This document shows positions 15,396-23,008 of a DNA stretch of 36,092 nt, in pieces. The position numbers and the translations under genes are program-made. The notes beneath the pieces are model-generated. The model saw only the letters and a program-made list of their open reading frames with translations. It had not been told where the DNA came from and ran no database searches. Source of the stretch: Kutzneria sp. (GTDB lineage: Bacteria; Actinomycetota; Actinomycetes; Mycobacteriales; Pseudonocardiaceae); the NCBI GenBank assembly GCA_019239965.1, contig JAFAZC010000143.1:1-36092 (forward strand), given 5' to 3'. Each line of letters starts with the position of its first letter. The stretch's first letter is position 1.

Positions 15396-16015
15396 CACGA
15401 CACCACCGCGGGCTCGAGGACTCCGGGCTGTTCGAAGAAGACGTGTACCAGTTCCCACAACACGTGGTAGGTGGTGACGTGGACTTCCTTGACGATCCTG
15501 GGATCGTGCGAGCGAGCGAGCAGCACATGGTCCGCGGCGCCGCGGACCACGATCTCCCCACCGTCACCGCCGACCAGCGCGACGGTCAGCATTCCCATGC
15601 TCCTGGCACGATCCAGGCCGTTGAGCACACTGAGACAGTTGCCATCGAGGGACAAAGCCAGCGCGATATCGGTCGGTTCGGCGAGGAACCGGATCTGGTG
15701 CGCGAAGATCTCCGCGAGGCCTTCGGTGGCGGCCACCCCGGTGAGGGTGGCGACGTCGGAGGTCAGCGAGATCGCTGGCAGGGCCCGTTTTCCCACGATG
15801 ACCGGATGGACGAACTCGACGGCCACGTGTTGCGCGTCCGTGCTCTGTCCGCCGTTGCCGAAAACCACAAGCTTGCCGCCGCGGTGGAAGCGTACGGCCA
15901 TTGCGTGGCAAGCTTTGGCCACATCACCGGCATGATCGGCGAGGTCGGCGATCGGGGCAGTGCGGCGTTCAAACAGGGCGACGACGGGATCAGCGCCGCC
16001 CGATGGGCACGCCAT
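15395..16015 (-). CDS. SIS-domain GmhA-like protein 1 (catalytic residues kept, phosphate loop degenerate)
   Basis: The first gene of the hydrogenase operon encodes a 206-residue SIS protein, GmhA type. The helix FGNGGQSTDAQHVAVEF keeps the glutamate aligned with E. coli Glu65 (E67) and the C-terminal histidine is kept (H184, TTYHVLWELV). The phosphosugar loop STSGNS of the family is instead SLDGNC (122-127), and the first glycine loop has Gln for Ser (GNGGQ). Its defects are thus complementary to those of the SIS protein two genes downstream. ATG start at MACPSGG, with AAGGGA about 13 nt upstream. The family call is firm; a phosphoheptose isomerase function is not supported. Confidence 0.88.
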   Translation of the reverse strand: MACPSGGADPVVALFERRTAPIADLADHAGDVAKACHAMAVRFHRGGKLVVFGNGGQSTDAQHVAVEFVHPVIVGKRALPAISLTSDVATLTGVAATEGLAEIFAHQIRFLAEPTDIALALSLDGNCLSVLNGLDRARSMGMLTVALVGGDGGEIVVRGAADHVLLARSHDPRIVKEVHVTTYHVLWELVHVFFEQPGVLEPAVVS

Positions 16016-16052
16016 CTGGGGTCACTTCCCTTGTGGTGGGGACGGTTCACCC

Positions 16053-16081
16053 AATGTAGGACCGTTGAATACATCACACAA
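16053..16081 (-). promoter_or_regulatory. Promoter-like element of the hydrogenase operon
   Basis: On the minus strand the 154-bp gap before SIS1 contains TTGTGT (16081-16076), a 17-base spacer and TACATT (16058-16053), a good sigma70/HrdB-like spacing. Predicted transcription starts near 16,046, leaving about 30 nt before the ATG. The gap is AT-richer than its surroundings. No other plausible promoter is seen within the 12-kb operon, where intergenic gaps are 39 nt or less. Confidence 0.5.
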
Positions 16082-16148
16082 CTTGGACTTGCGTCTGCTG
16101 TCACCTTGTTGTAGTAAACCGCCACTGTTCCCGTGTATCACCGCGGGG

Positions 16149-16162
16149 GACACCGGTGTGTC
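16149..16162. terminator. Weak hairpin after the UMF1-type carrier gene
   Basis: GACAC-CGGT-GTGTC lies eight bases beyond the stop of the MFS gene and before the hydrogenase promoter. It could be a weak terminator that separates the two leftward units; its core ACACCGGTGT is also a perfect dyad, so a binding site is an alternative. There is no T-run. Confidence 0.3.
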
Positions 16163-16169
16163 GTGGTGG

Positions 16170-17522
16170 TCATCGGGACAACGTGGACGGTGGAACGTTG
16201 CCAGCAGCCACGATCGCCTTGCGCACGTTGGTCGTCAGCAGCACAACGAGGCCGATGACAAAAAAGATGATCAGCGAGAAGATGGCCGACCGATAGCTCC
16301 CCGTGTTCTGCAGAGTCAGACCGAACACCAGCGGCCCGAGCGCGGACGTGCCGGAGCTGGAGATCTCGTAGAGACTGAAATACTCGGCCTCCTTGCCCCG
16401 CGGGATCATGCTCGCGAACAGCGAACGCGACAGTGCCTGGCTGCCACCCAGCACCAGCGACACCAACAACACCATCCCGTAGAACTGCGCGGCACTTCCC
16501 GCCCGCAGGAAGTAGGCGGTCACCACAATCCCCACCCACATCACCAGGCTGCCGACGATCACTCGCTTGGCGCCCCACCGGTTGGCGAGCCTGCCCAGCA
16601 GGAGTACCCCGCCGAACGCCGCGAACTGCAACAGCAGGATCCCGCTGAGCAAGGTGGATTCGCCCAGCTTCAACTCCTGCTGGCCGTAGTCGGCCGAGAG
16701 TGTGGTCACCGTCGCGATACCGTCGTAGTAAATGAGGTAGGCCACCAGGAACAACAGTGTCAGCGGAAACTGTCGCAGATGCCGGAGCGTGTCGGCGAGC
16801 TCACGGAAACCGGCGACGAGCGTTGCCCCGTCGCGGACCGGCCGGACGCCGGCCGTGTGGGGCAGCTTGCGCAGAATGATCAGCGGTATCAGCGCGAACG
16901 ACGCCCACCACACGCCGGCGCTGAACAGCGACAGCCGGGCCAGCAACGCACTGTCGCTGATGACGAAGGAGCCAACGAAATTGATGGCTAGCAGCGATCC
17001 GCCGCCGACATAGCCCGCGGCCCAGCCCACCGAGGAGATCCGATCCCGCTCCTCCGGCCCAGCCAAGTCCGGAAGCAGTGAGTTGTAGACGACCCGGGCG
17101 CACTTGTAGGCGAGGAACGCCACCAGGAACAGAACCGCCCCCCACTGCCAGTCGGCAAGACCGACCGACACCATGGCGACGCAACTGAGGGCACCGAGAT
17201 AGCCGAAGCTGAATAGCAGCGCCCGCTTGCGGCCGGTCCGGTCTGCGATCGCGCCGACGAGGGGCATCAACACCACAAGCAGCACGCTGCCGAGCGAGAT
17301 GGTGTAGGTGAACAGCGAACCGGGCGCGATGGGGATGCCGAGCACATACAGCCGCCCCCGCTGACCGACGGCGTGCTCGGCCACCGCGGGCAAGTAGCGA
17401 CTCATGAACACCGACAGCACGGTGACCTCGAAGGTCTGCGCGGCCCACCCGTAGGCATACCAGCCGAATCGAAGCCGACCGAGCACCGGACCGGGGAGGG
17501 ACCCGACGGCCACCTCGGTCAT
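16170..17522 (-). CDS. MFS transporter, UMF1/Atg22-like
   Basis: A 450-residue membrane protein with about 12 predicted helices. It matches the UMF1 (vacuole effluxer Atg22-like) branch of the major facilitator superfamily: YGWAAQTFEVTVLSVFMSRY at the first helix, GAIADRTGRKR in the 2-3 loop, and GWAAGYVGGGSLLAINFVG in the middle. Bacterial members are poorly characterised; Atg22 exports amino acids from yeast vacuoles. I chose the ATG giving MTEVAVGSL because GGAGGTGG lies eight bases before it. The gene follows the glycerophosphodiesterase by 39 bases, so export or uptake linked to glycerophosphodiester turnover is possible but unproven. Confidence 0.9.
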   Translation of the reverse strand: MTEVAVGSLPGPVLGRLRFGWYAYGWAAQTFEVTVLSVFMSRYLPAVAEHAVGQRGRLYVLGIPIAPGSLFTYTISLGSVLLVVLMPLVGAIADRTGRKRALLFSFGYLGALSCVAMVSVGLADWQWGAVLFLVAFLAYKCARVVYNSLLPDLAGPEERDRISSVGWAAGYVGGGSLLAINFVGSFVISDSALLARLSLFSAGVWWASFALIPLIILRKLPHTAGVRPVRDGATLVAGFRELADTLRHLRQFPLTLLFLVAYLIYYDGIATVTTLSADYGQQELKLGESTLLSGILLLQFAAFGGVLLLGRLANRWGAKRVIVGSLVMWVGIVVTAYFLRAGSAAQFYGMVLLVSLVLGGSQALSRSLFASMIPRGKEAEYFSLYEISSSGTSALGPLVFGLTLQNTGSYRSAIFSLIIFFVIGLVVLLTTNVRKAIVAAGNVPPSTLSR

Positions 17523-17561
17523 CCGCACCACCTCCGTGCGTGATCATCGCACAGGACGTGC

Positions 17562-18344
17562 TCAGCCTTGCGGCCACACACCGCGCTGTCGGAGCACCTC
17601 GCGCAGCAGATCGGGCCGGTCGGTGACCACCCCGTCGACCTGGAGATCCAACAGCGACCGCATCTGCCACTCCGCGTCGACGGTCCACACGTGCACCTCG
17701 ATACCGTGCCGGTGGGCCACCTCCACGAAACGCCTGTCAACCACCTGCAGCCGCCGGTGCCGCGCGGGAACCTGGGCCATGTGCCCGCGGACGAACCGCT
17801 GGGTGCGCAACCACGGCAGCCTCCCCGCCGTCCACAGTGCGGCCACCGTGCGCGGCCCCATCGAGGTGACCGCCCGACCGCCCGCATGACGGCGCAGCCT
17901 GGCCAGCCGACGGTCGGAGAACGACCCCAGGCACACCCGGCGCCATGCGTTGGTCCGCTCCAACAGCGCCACCACCGGCTCCACCGCGTCGTCGGCCTTC
18001 ACGTCGATATTGAGCAGCGTGTCCGGCAGCTCCTCGAGTACGGAGTCCAGCCGGGCGATCGGCTCGCGGCCTCCGACATTGGCGGCACCGACCACCGACC
18101 ACGGCTGGGCGGCCACCGGCCCGGTCCGATCCGTCGTCCTGTCCAGCACGTCGTCGTGGTGAACCACCACCACACCGTCGGACGTCGCCCGCACGTCGGT
18201 CTCGATATAGCGGTACCCCTCGGCGGCGGCCCGGCGGAACGCGCTCAGCGAGTTCTCCATTCCCCGCAGGTCCCCGACATGCCACCCACGGTGAGCGAAC
18301 GCGCGGGGGTACGGGCCGGCGAGATAGGGGTGCTCGTGTCGCAC
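17562..18344 (-). CDS. Glycerophosphodiester phosphodiesterase
   Basis: A 260-residue GDPD-family TIM-barrel enzyme that hydrolyses glycerophosphodiesters to glycerol 3-phosphate and an alcohol. The catalytic signature is at the N-terminus: FAHRGW, then ENSLSAFRRAAAEGYRYIE with the metal-binding Glu, the ETDVRATSDGVVVVHHDD segment with the second catalytic histidine, and LNIDVKADD. The C-terminal VHVWTVDAEWQMRSLLDLQV and GVVTDRPD are typical. I place the start at the GTG giving VRHEHPYLAGPY; a longer frame to 18,413 would overlap the divergent Cys4 gene. No signal peptide, so cytoplasmic. It heads an operon with the UMF1-like carrier. Confidence 0.92.
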   Translation of the reverse strand: MRHEHPYLAGPYPRAFAHRGWHVGDLRGMENSLSAFRRAAAEGYRYIETDVRATSDGVVVVHHDDVLDRTTDRTGPVAAQPWSVVGAANVGGREPIARLDSVLEELPDTLLNIDVKADDAVEPVVALLERTNAWRRVCLGSFSDRRLARLRRHAGGRAVTSMGPRTVAALWTAGRLPWLRTQRFVRGHMAQVPARHRRLQVVDRRFVEVAHRHGIEVHVWTVDAEWQMRSLLDLQVDGVVTDRPDLLREVLRQRGVWPQG

Positions 18345-18397
18345 TCCCCGAGTGTGCACTAGCGGCGTGGCGTGCGGACGAGTAGCGGCCGCGAGGC

Positions 18398-18403
18398 TAC
18401 TCT
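18398..18403 (+). promoter_or_regulatory. -10 box for a leaderless start
   Basis: TACTCT (TAnnnT) ends eight bases before the ATG at 18,412. This is the spacing expected when transcription starts at or next to the A of the ATG, and it fits the absence of a Shine-Dalgarno sequence there. No clear -35 is seen. Confidence 0.4.
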
Positions 18404-18411
18404 CGCCGGCC

Positions 18412-18759
18412 ATGGAGGTGACCAGTATCCGCCGGCGTGGCGTGGCGCGCCACTGCGGGTGGTGCGGCCGACAGCTGCCCGCCGACGGCCAGCTCGGGCG
18501 GCGACGGCAGTACTGTGCCCAGACCTGCCGGCAGCGCGCCTACGAACGCCGCGCGGCGGTCCAGCGCGGAGGCTTACCCGAGGACGCCGTCGTCCTGTCC
18601 GGCGCTGAACTCGCCAGTCTGCAAGATCGGCTGTTCCAGCTCAGATGTGCCGCCGAGGATATCGCCACCGCGGTGGCGGACGGCGCCTCCCGGACGGAGC
18701 TGCACGCATTGGCCATGGAGTTGGCCGGCGCCGCTGGCGGGCTCGAAAGACTACGGTGA
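18412..18759 (+). CDS. Small Cys4 (treble-clef or ribbon-like) protein
   Basis: A 115-residue protein with one N-terminal metal site: CGWC (about 14-17), a basic linker, then YCAQTCRQRAYERRAA with two more cysteines. The CxxC ... YCxxxCRxxAYxxR pattern is common in small actinobacterial proteins and resembles zinc-finger nucleic-acid binders. The C-terminal half is an amphipathic helical region (LQDRLFQLRCAAEDIATAVA) suitable for coiled-coil association. The start at ATG 18,412 is supported by the -10 box just upstream; a GTG at 18,352 is possible. It lies 65 bases before the cyclic-di-GMP gene. Function unknown; a transcription or replication accessory role is only suggested by the finger. 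Confidence 0.75.
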   Translation: MEVTSIRRRGVARHCGWCGRQLPADGQLGRRRQYCAQTCRQRAYERRAAVQRGGLPEDAVVLSGAELASLQDRLFQLRCAAEDIATAVADGASRTELHALAMELAGAAGGLERLR

Positions 18760-18824
18760 GCCACCAGGACTTGCCCCATGGCAGGTGAACGACAACGATG
18801 GCGCCGGGTGGCAAGGAGGAACTG

Positions 18825-20855
18825 GTGGCGGACCACGGCGCCGTGCCCAACCACGTCCTGGACTGCGTAGACGTCGGATTCGGAGTCACGGACCTGCACG
18901 GCACGCTGTACTGGGCGAACCCGGCCCTGGGTACGCTGGTCGGCGTATCGAGCGACCAGACCATCGGCCGGTCGTTGACCGCGCTGCTGCCCGGGGTGCC
19001 CGAGGGCCCGCAGACCGGACTGGTACTGCAAACCGGCGCGGCCGGCGACGCGTCACACCATTGGCTGGAAATCAACTGTACGCCGCTGCCCTCCACCGAC
19101 AAGCTGCTGTACCGGATCATGGACGTCACGGCGTGGCGAGACCGTGAACTGGAGGCAACTCAGCAGGCCAATGCCCTGCGCAGAGCCCAGGTGCTGGGAA
19201 GGATGGGCAACTGGGAGTGGGACATCCCCACCAACAGGGTGCTGTGGTCGGACGCCCTGTTGGAGATGTTCAACATGGAGCCGGGCACCGAGCTGGACTA
19301 CGCTGGCTACACCGCCCTGATTCCTCCCGACGACCGGGCGGTGGTCGAGCACGCCGTGGCCACCTCCCTGGAAACAGGGGAGAGCTTCACCTGCACGCAC
19401 CGAATGCTCGTCAGCCCCCACAACGAACGGGTGTTCGAGTGTTTCGGCGAACCCATCTGCGACGACAACGGCGCCCCCATTCGCATGATGGGCACCTGCC
19501 ACGATGTCACCCAGGACCGCAGGCTCGCCGACGAGCTGCGCCAGCTGGCCGACGAGGACCCGTTGACCGGCCTGCCCAACCGACGCGCGCTGACCAGGGA
19601 ACTGGAACGGCATCTGGCCACCGGCGGCAGCGGATCGCTGCTGCTGCTCGACCTCGACAACTTCAAGGACGTCAACGATCTGCGCGGGCACGCCGTTGGT
19701 GACCGTGTCATGCGCACCATGGCGGCCGCCCTGCGAGAACGGCTCGAACCCGGGCAGCTGCTCGGCCGCCTCGGCGGCGACGAGTTCGCGGTGGTGTTGC
19801 CCGGATGCAGCGAACGCGACGCGGCCGACATCGCCGCTCAGCTGCGCGACGCCGTCGCCAGCATGCCTCTCGTGGCCGGCGGCACCACGACAAGGATGAC
19901 CGTCAGCACCGGGGTAGCGGGATTCTCCTCCGGCGCGGGCTGGGAGGCCGTGCTGGCCAACGCCGATCTCGCCCTCTACGCCTCCAAAGCCGCCGGTCGC
20001 AACCGGGTCACCGTCTACGACCCAGGGCACTACGCCGACACCGCCAAGCGTGTCTCGGTGCAGGACCGCCTCGGCCGCGCGTTGGACCACGGCGATCTCG
20101 CCCTGCACGCGATGCCCATCGTGGCGCTGCAGACCGGACGGATCCTCGGTTACGAGCTGCTGCTGCGTCTGGAGGACGGCCAGCAGCCCGCGCTGGGACC
20201 GGCCGACTTCCTTCCGGCGGCCGAACGCAGCGACCTCGTACTCCAGATCGACCGCTGGGTGTTCGACACGGCCGTCGACGCCCTGGTCGCGCACCCCGAC
20301 CCGAATCTGCGACTTGACGTCAACGTGTCCGGCCGCACCCTGGAGGATGAGGACTTCGCCGCCTTCGTGCTGGACCGCCTCGCCTCATCAGGGGTCGCAC
20401 CCGGCCGGCTCGGCTTCGAGATCACCGAGACCGCGGCGGTCACCAACCTCGACGCCGCACGCAGCTTCGCCACCCAGGTCAGGGCAACCGGCTGCCGAAT
20501 CGCACTGGACGACTTCGGTGCGGGCTTCGGATCATTCGTGCACCTCAAACACCTGCCCGTCACCGGGTTGAAGATTGACGGCGAGTTCGTCCGCGGCATC
20601 GACTCCGGCACCCGCGACGCGGTGCTCGTGTCGGGCATCCTGGAGATCGCCCGCGGCTTCGACCTGTCGGTCGTCGCCGAATGGGTCGAGCGCCCCGCTC
20701 AGGTGGAGACCCTGTCCAAGCTCGGCGTGAGCGTCGGTCAGGGATTCCACCTCGGCCGGCCGCAGCCGCTGCGCACAGTGCTGGCGGCACCAGCGAAAGA
20801 GGCCGGGTGCCGCTTCGCGATCCCAGAAGAGGCACGTCTGTCCCAGTCGCCGTAG
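18825..20855 (+). CDS. PAS-PAS-GGDEF-EAL cyclic-di-GMP protein
   Basis: A 676-residue sensor/enzyme for cyclic-di-GMP. Two PAS-like domains cover about 5-230 (VGFGVTDLHGTLYWANPALG; NWEWDIPTNRVLWSD). The GGDEF domain has DEDPLTGLPNRRAL and an intact LGRLGGDEFAVVLPG, but no RxxD inhibitory site five residues before it (EPGQ instead). The EAL domain keeps the residues needed for hydrolysis: ELLLR at the EAL position, DVNVSG, FEITE, DDFGAGFGS, LKID, and QGFHLGRP; EWVE replaces the usual EGVE with the Glu kept. Both activities look possible. There are no membrane spans. GTG 18,825 is chosen because AAGGAGG precedes it by five bases; ATG 18,798 would add nine residues. Confidence 0.92.
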   Translation: MADHGAVPNHVLDCVDVGFGVTDLHGTLYWANPALGTLVGVSSDQTIGRSLTALLPGVPEGPQTGLVLQTGAAGDASHHWLEINCTPLPSTDKLLYRIMDVTAWRDRELEATQQANALRRAQVLGRMGNWEWDIPTNRVLWSDALLEMFNMEPGTELDYAGYTALIPPDDRAVVEHAVATSLETGESFTCTHRMLVSPHNERVFECFGEPICDDNGAPIRMMGTCHDVTQDRRLADELRQLADEDPLTGLPNRRALTRELERHLATGGSGSLLLLDLDNFKDVNDLRGHAVGDRVMRTMAAALRERLEPGQLLGRLGGDEFAVVLPGCSERDAADIAAQLRDAVASMPLVAGGTTTRMTVSTGVAGFSSGAGWEAVLANADLALYASKAAGRNRVTVYDPGHYADTAKRVSVQDRLGRALDHGDLALHAMPIVALQTGRILGYELLLRLEDGQQPALGPADFLPAAERSDLVLQIDRWVFDTAVDALVAHPDPNLRLDVNVSGRTLEDEDFAAFVLDRLASSGVAPGRLGFEITETAAVTNLDAARSFATQVRATGCRIALDDFGAGFGSFVHLKHLPVTGLKIDGEFVRGIDSGTRDAVLVSGILEIARGFDLSVVAEWVERPAQVETLSKLGVSVGQGFHLGRPQPLRTVLAAPAKEAGCRFAIPEEARLSQSP

Positions 20856-20898
20856 GGCGGTGATCGACAGTGCGACAACCCTCGCCAGCTGATCGAGT

Positions 20899-20920
20899 AC
20901 CACAGCTGTGGTGCTACCGT
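20899..20920 (+). promoter_or_regulatory. Perfect 14-bp palindrome over a TAnnnT promoter
   Basis: ACCACAGCTGTGGT (20899-20912) is a perfect dyad. Three bases later comes TACCGT (20915-20920), a -10-like box, and seven bases after that an ATG (20,928). The dyad would occupy the -35/-10 spacer, the classic place for a repressor. It precedes the leader peptide and EamA gene and may be bound by a MarR-, TetR- or GntR-type dimer; no such gene is adjacent. Confidence 0.5.
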
Positions 20921-20927
20921 GCGACAT

Positions 20928-20969
20928 ATGACCTACTGGCGTGCCGTCACTCCGCCTCTCCGCGCCTAA
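20928..20969 (+). CDS. Candidate 13-residue leader peptide upstream of the EamA exporter
   Basis: The frame MTYWRAVTPPLRA-stop begins seven bases after a TAnnnT box, so the message would be leaderless, a good start context in actinobacteria. Its last codons form the left arm of a hairpin (CGCGCC/GGCGCG), and the EamA ATG follows 103 bases later. This layout recalls a translation-coupled attenuator. The peptide has no run of one amino acid, so any effector is unknown. Confidence 0.4.
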   Translation: MTYWRAVTPPLRA

Positions 20970-20978
20970 TCGGGCGCG
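20961..20978 (+). promoter_or_regulatory. Hairpin spanning the leader-peptide stop
   Basis: CGCGCC-TAATCG-GGCGCG forms a perfect 6-bp GC-only stem with a six-base loop that contains the stop codon of the leader peptide. A ribosome stalled or finishing there would mask the left arm, so it could act as an attenuator or pausing structure. There is no T-run after it. Confidence 0.35.
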
Positions 20979-21072
20979 CGAGCCGACCGCCTCGCGGCAG
21001 TTCCTGACTGCCTTCTTTGTCGCGCCCGAAGACGAGTCACCCATCGTCGATTCGCCATCGGAGCGTACGTTC

Positions 21073-21981
21073 ATGTCGACCAATTCCACTGCGCCGTCAG
21101 TCACGCCCGACAGAGGGCGAGGAGCCGTGGCCGTGCTCGGTGCCGCCTTGCTCTGGGGGACCACCGGAACCGTCAGCTCGTTCGCGCCGTCTGGCGCCCC
21201 GGCCCTGGCCGTCGGCATCACCGGGCTCGCCGTCGGTGGCATCCTGCTGCTGCTCACCTCTGGGTCCGCCGTGCGTGTTCTCCTCAGCCGCGACCGTAAC
21301 CGGCTGGCCACGACTGTGACCGGCGCGATCGCGGTATTGGCGTACCCGGCCAGCTTCTATCCGGCCGTCGCCAGCACGGGTGTTGCCGTGGCCACCGTCG
21401 TCGCACTGGGCAGTAGCCCGGTCTTCACCGGTGTGTTCGGCCGGCTGCTCAACGGTGAGCACCTCACCCTGCGCTGGAGTATGGCCACCGTCTCGGCGGT
21501 CGTCGGCTGCGCTGCCCTGGTCCTCGGTGCCGGTACGGACGCCCGGTTGAGCCCGGCCGGCGTGGGGCTGGCCTTGGTCGCGGGAGGCGCGTATGCCGCG
21601 TACACCGTCCTCGGCGCCCGGCTGGTGGTCTCGGGCGCGTCCGCTCGAGGCGCCGTCGGGAGCATGTTCGGCGCGGCCGCGCTGGTCGCCCTGCCGCTGG
21701 CGGCGCTGATGCGTCCCGTCTGGCTCGGCACCGTGAGCGGAGCCCTCGTGATCGCGCACCTGGCCGTGGTCACGACCTTCCTCGCCTACCTGTGTTACGG
21801 GTACGGCCTGCGGTCGGTGCCGGCAGCGGTGGTCGCGACACTCAGCCTGTTCGAACCGGCGGTCGCCACCGTGCTGGGCGTGACGGTGGTGGGTGAGCGT
21901 CTTCCGCTGCTGTCCTGGTGTGGCCTTGCCGTGCTGGCAACGGGAATCCTGGCACTCGCCGTTGCCCGCCGGCGTGCCTGA
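21073..21981 (+). CDS. EamA/DMT-family exporter
   Basis: A 302-residue membrane protein with about ten hydrophobic helices in two EamA repeats (about 15-145 and 155-300), the layout of drug/metabolite transporters of the RhtA/YdcZ-like group that export amino acids or other metabolites. First-repeat motif: ALLWGTTGTVSSFAP; second-repeat: GGAYAAYTVLGARLV, with LSLFEPAVATVLGVTVVGE, a very typical EamA ending. I chose the ATG giving MSTNSTAPSV, which keeps the first helix near the N-terminus; a GTG start at 20,941 would add 44 non-hydrophobic residues and read through the leader region. The stop is directly next to the integrase stop on the other strand (TGATCA). Substrate unknown. Confidence 0.88.
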   Translation: MSTNSTAPSVTPDRGRGAVAVLGAALLWGTTGTVSSFAPSGAPALAVGITGLAVGGILLLLTSGSAVRVLLSRDRNRLATTVTGAIAVLAYPASFYPAVASTGVAVATVVALGSSPVFTGVFGRLLNGEHLTLRWSMATVSAVVGCAALVLGAGTDARLSPAGVGLALVAGGAYAAYTVLGARLVVSGASARGAVGSMFGAAALVALPLAALMRPVWLGTVSGALVIAHLAVVTTFLAYLCYGYGLRSVPAAVVATLSLFEPAVATVLGVTVVGERLPLLSWCGLAVLATGILALAVARRRA

Positions 21982-22977
21982 TCAGCCGCCGGAAGCACCG
22001 GCAGCGGAGTCGAGAGCTTGATAGGTCCGATTGCTGGCCGCCGCCGCGCGTCGTTCCCGCCCGGTCACCTCGATGTAGTTCTGACTGCTCGCCAGGCTGG
22101 CGTGCCCGAGCAACGCCATGATCTCCGAGGCCGAGGCGCCGTCTTCGGCCAGCCGTGTCGCAAAGGTGTGCCGCAGGGCGTGCAGGTTCGCACCGACTGG
22201 CACCCTGTCATGCAGCCCAGCGCGGCGGTAACAGGACTTTACGAGGTACTCGAGGGCGCCGCGGCCGATCGGAGCGCCGACGCGATCACGCAGCAGGGGG
22301 GCGCCGCGGCCGACCCGCTCGTGCGGGAACCGCCGGCGACAGGACGCCAGATAGTCATCGATGACCTTCTCCATGACCGGCTGCACCGGGACGGAACGGT
22401 CGCGGCTGCCCTTGCCGCGGACGTGTAGCCGCATATCTCCCCGGCGGCCCACCAGTGAACCGACGGACAGGGTGCGCATTTCGGCCGACCGTAGACCCGC
22501 GACAAGGCCCAGCGCGATCACCAGGAGGTCGCGTTCCGGCCACGGGTCACGTCCCGCGGCGGTGGTGTTCTTCGCGGCCGCCAACAGCCGCTCCGGTGTG
22601 TCCTCGCCGCGCAGCGGCTTGGGGGACAGGGGAGGAGGTTTCGGCCTCGCCACCGCACCCATCGGGTTGCCGGCCATGAGGCCGTCAGAGACACAGAAGG
22701 TCAGAAACTGGTTCCAGGTCGACCACGCACGCAGCACGGAGCTCTTCGCGTGGCCGTCGGCGAAGGCACCGAAGGCGTTGCGCAGCGCGGTGGCCGTCAG
22801 GTCGGCTACCAGCAACTTAGTGACCGCATGGCCAGTCTCCGCCGCGAGCAGGGACGTGATCCCGGCCAAGTCACGCCGGTAGGCGGAGACGGTGTGCGGC
22901 GAGTCCTTGCGCGGGCGGCGGGCGGCGAAGAACGCCTGCTGAGCGTCGACAACCCTCATGGAGATCTTGTATCGCAT
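21982..22977 (-). CDS. Tyrosine recombinase (integrase/XerC-D type)
   Basis: A 331-residue recombinase. The N-terminal SAM-like core-binding domain is about 8-110 (SPHTVSAYRRDLAGI). The catalytic domain carries all key residues: Arg in GLVAGLRSAEMRTL, Lys in GKGSRDRSVPV, HALRHTFATRLAEDG (HxxR), the second His in LLGHASLASSQ and the nucleophile Tyr in QNYIEVTG. It is of Xer size and could resolve dimers, but XerC/D of actinobacteria normally lie elsewhere, so a mobile-element integrase is more likely. It is alone here: no excisionase, relaxase or replication gene is next to it. It borders a lower-GC patch at 23.0-24.7 kb. No att repeats were identified. Confidence 0.9.
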   Translation of the reverse strand: MRYKISMRVVDAQQAFFAARRPRKDSPHTVSAYRRDLAGITSLLAAETGHAVTKLLVADLTATALRNAFGAFADGHAKSSVLRAWSTWNQFLTFCVSDGLMAGNPMGAVARPKPPPLSPKPLRGEDTPERLLAAAKNTTAAGRDPWPERDLLVIALGLVAGLRSAEMRTLSVGSLVGRRGDMRLHVRGKGSRDRSVPVQPVMEKVIDDYLASCRRRFPHERVGRGAPLLRDRVGAPIGRGALEYLVKSCYRRAGLHDRVPVGANLHALRHTFATRLAEDGASASEIMALLGHASLASSQNYIEVTGRERRAAAASNRTYQALDSAAGASGG

Positions 22978-23008
22978 GCCCCCGACACAACCGATGAGGC
23001 GCGGCCTG

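Noticed and set aside
14480-16015. Annotating the SIS pair as phosphoheptose isomerases (gmhA).
   Set aside because: Each lacks part of the GmhA site and no heptose pathway gene is present; the family name alone would mislead.
20941-21981. EamA start at GTG 20,941.
   Set aside because: It would add 44 polar residues before the first helix and lies inside the leader region; ATG 21,073 gives the usual N-terminus.
21975-21986. TGATCA joining the stops of the EamA and integrase genes as a possible recombination site.
   Set aside because: It is simply two facing TGA stops; six bases are not evidence of a site.
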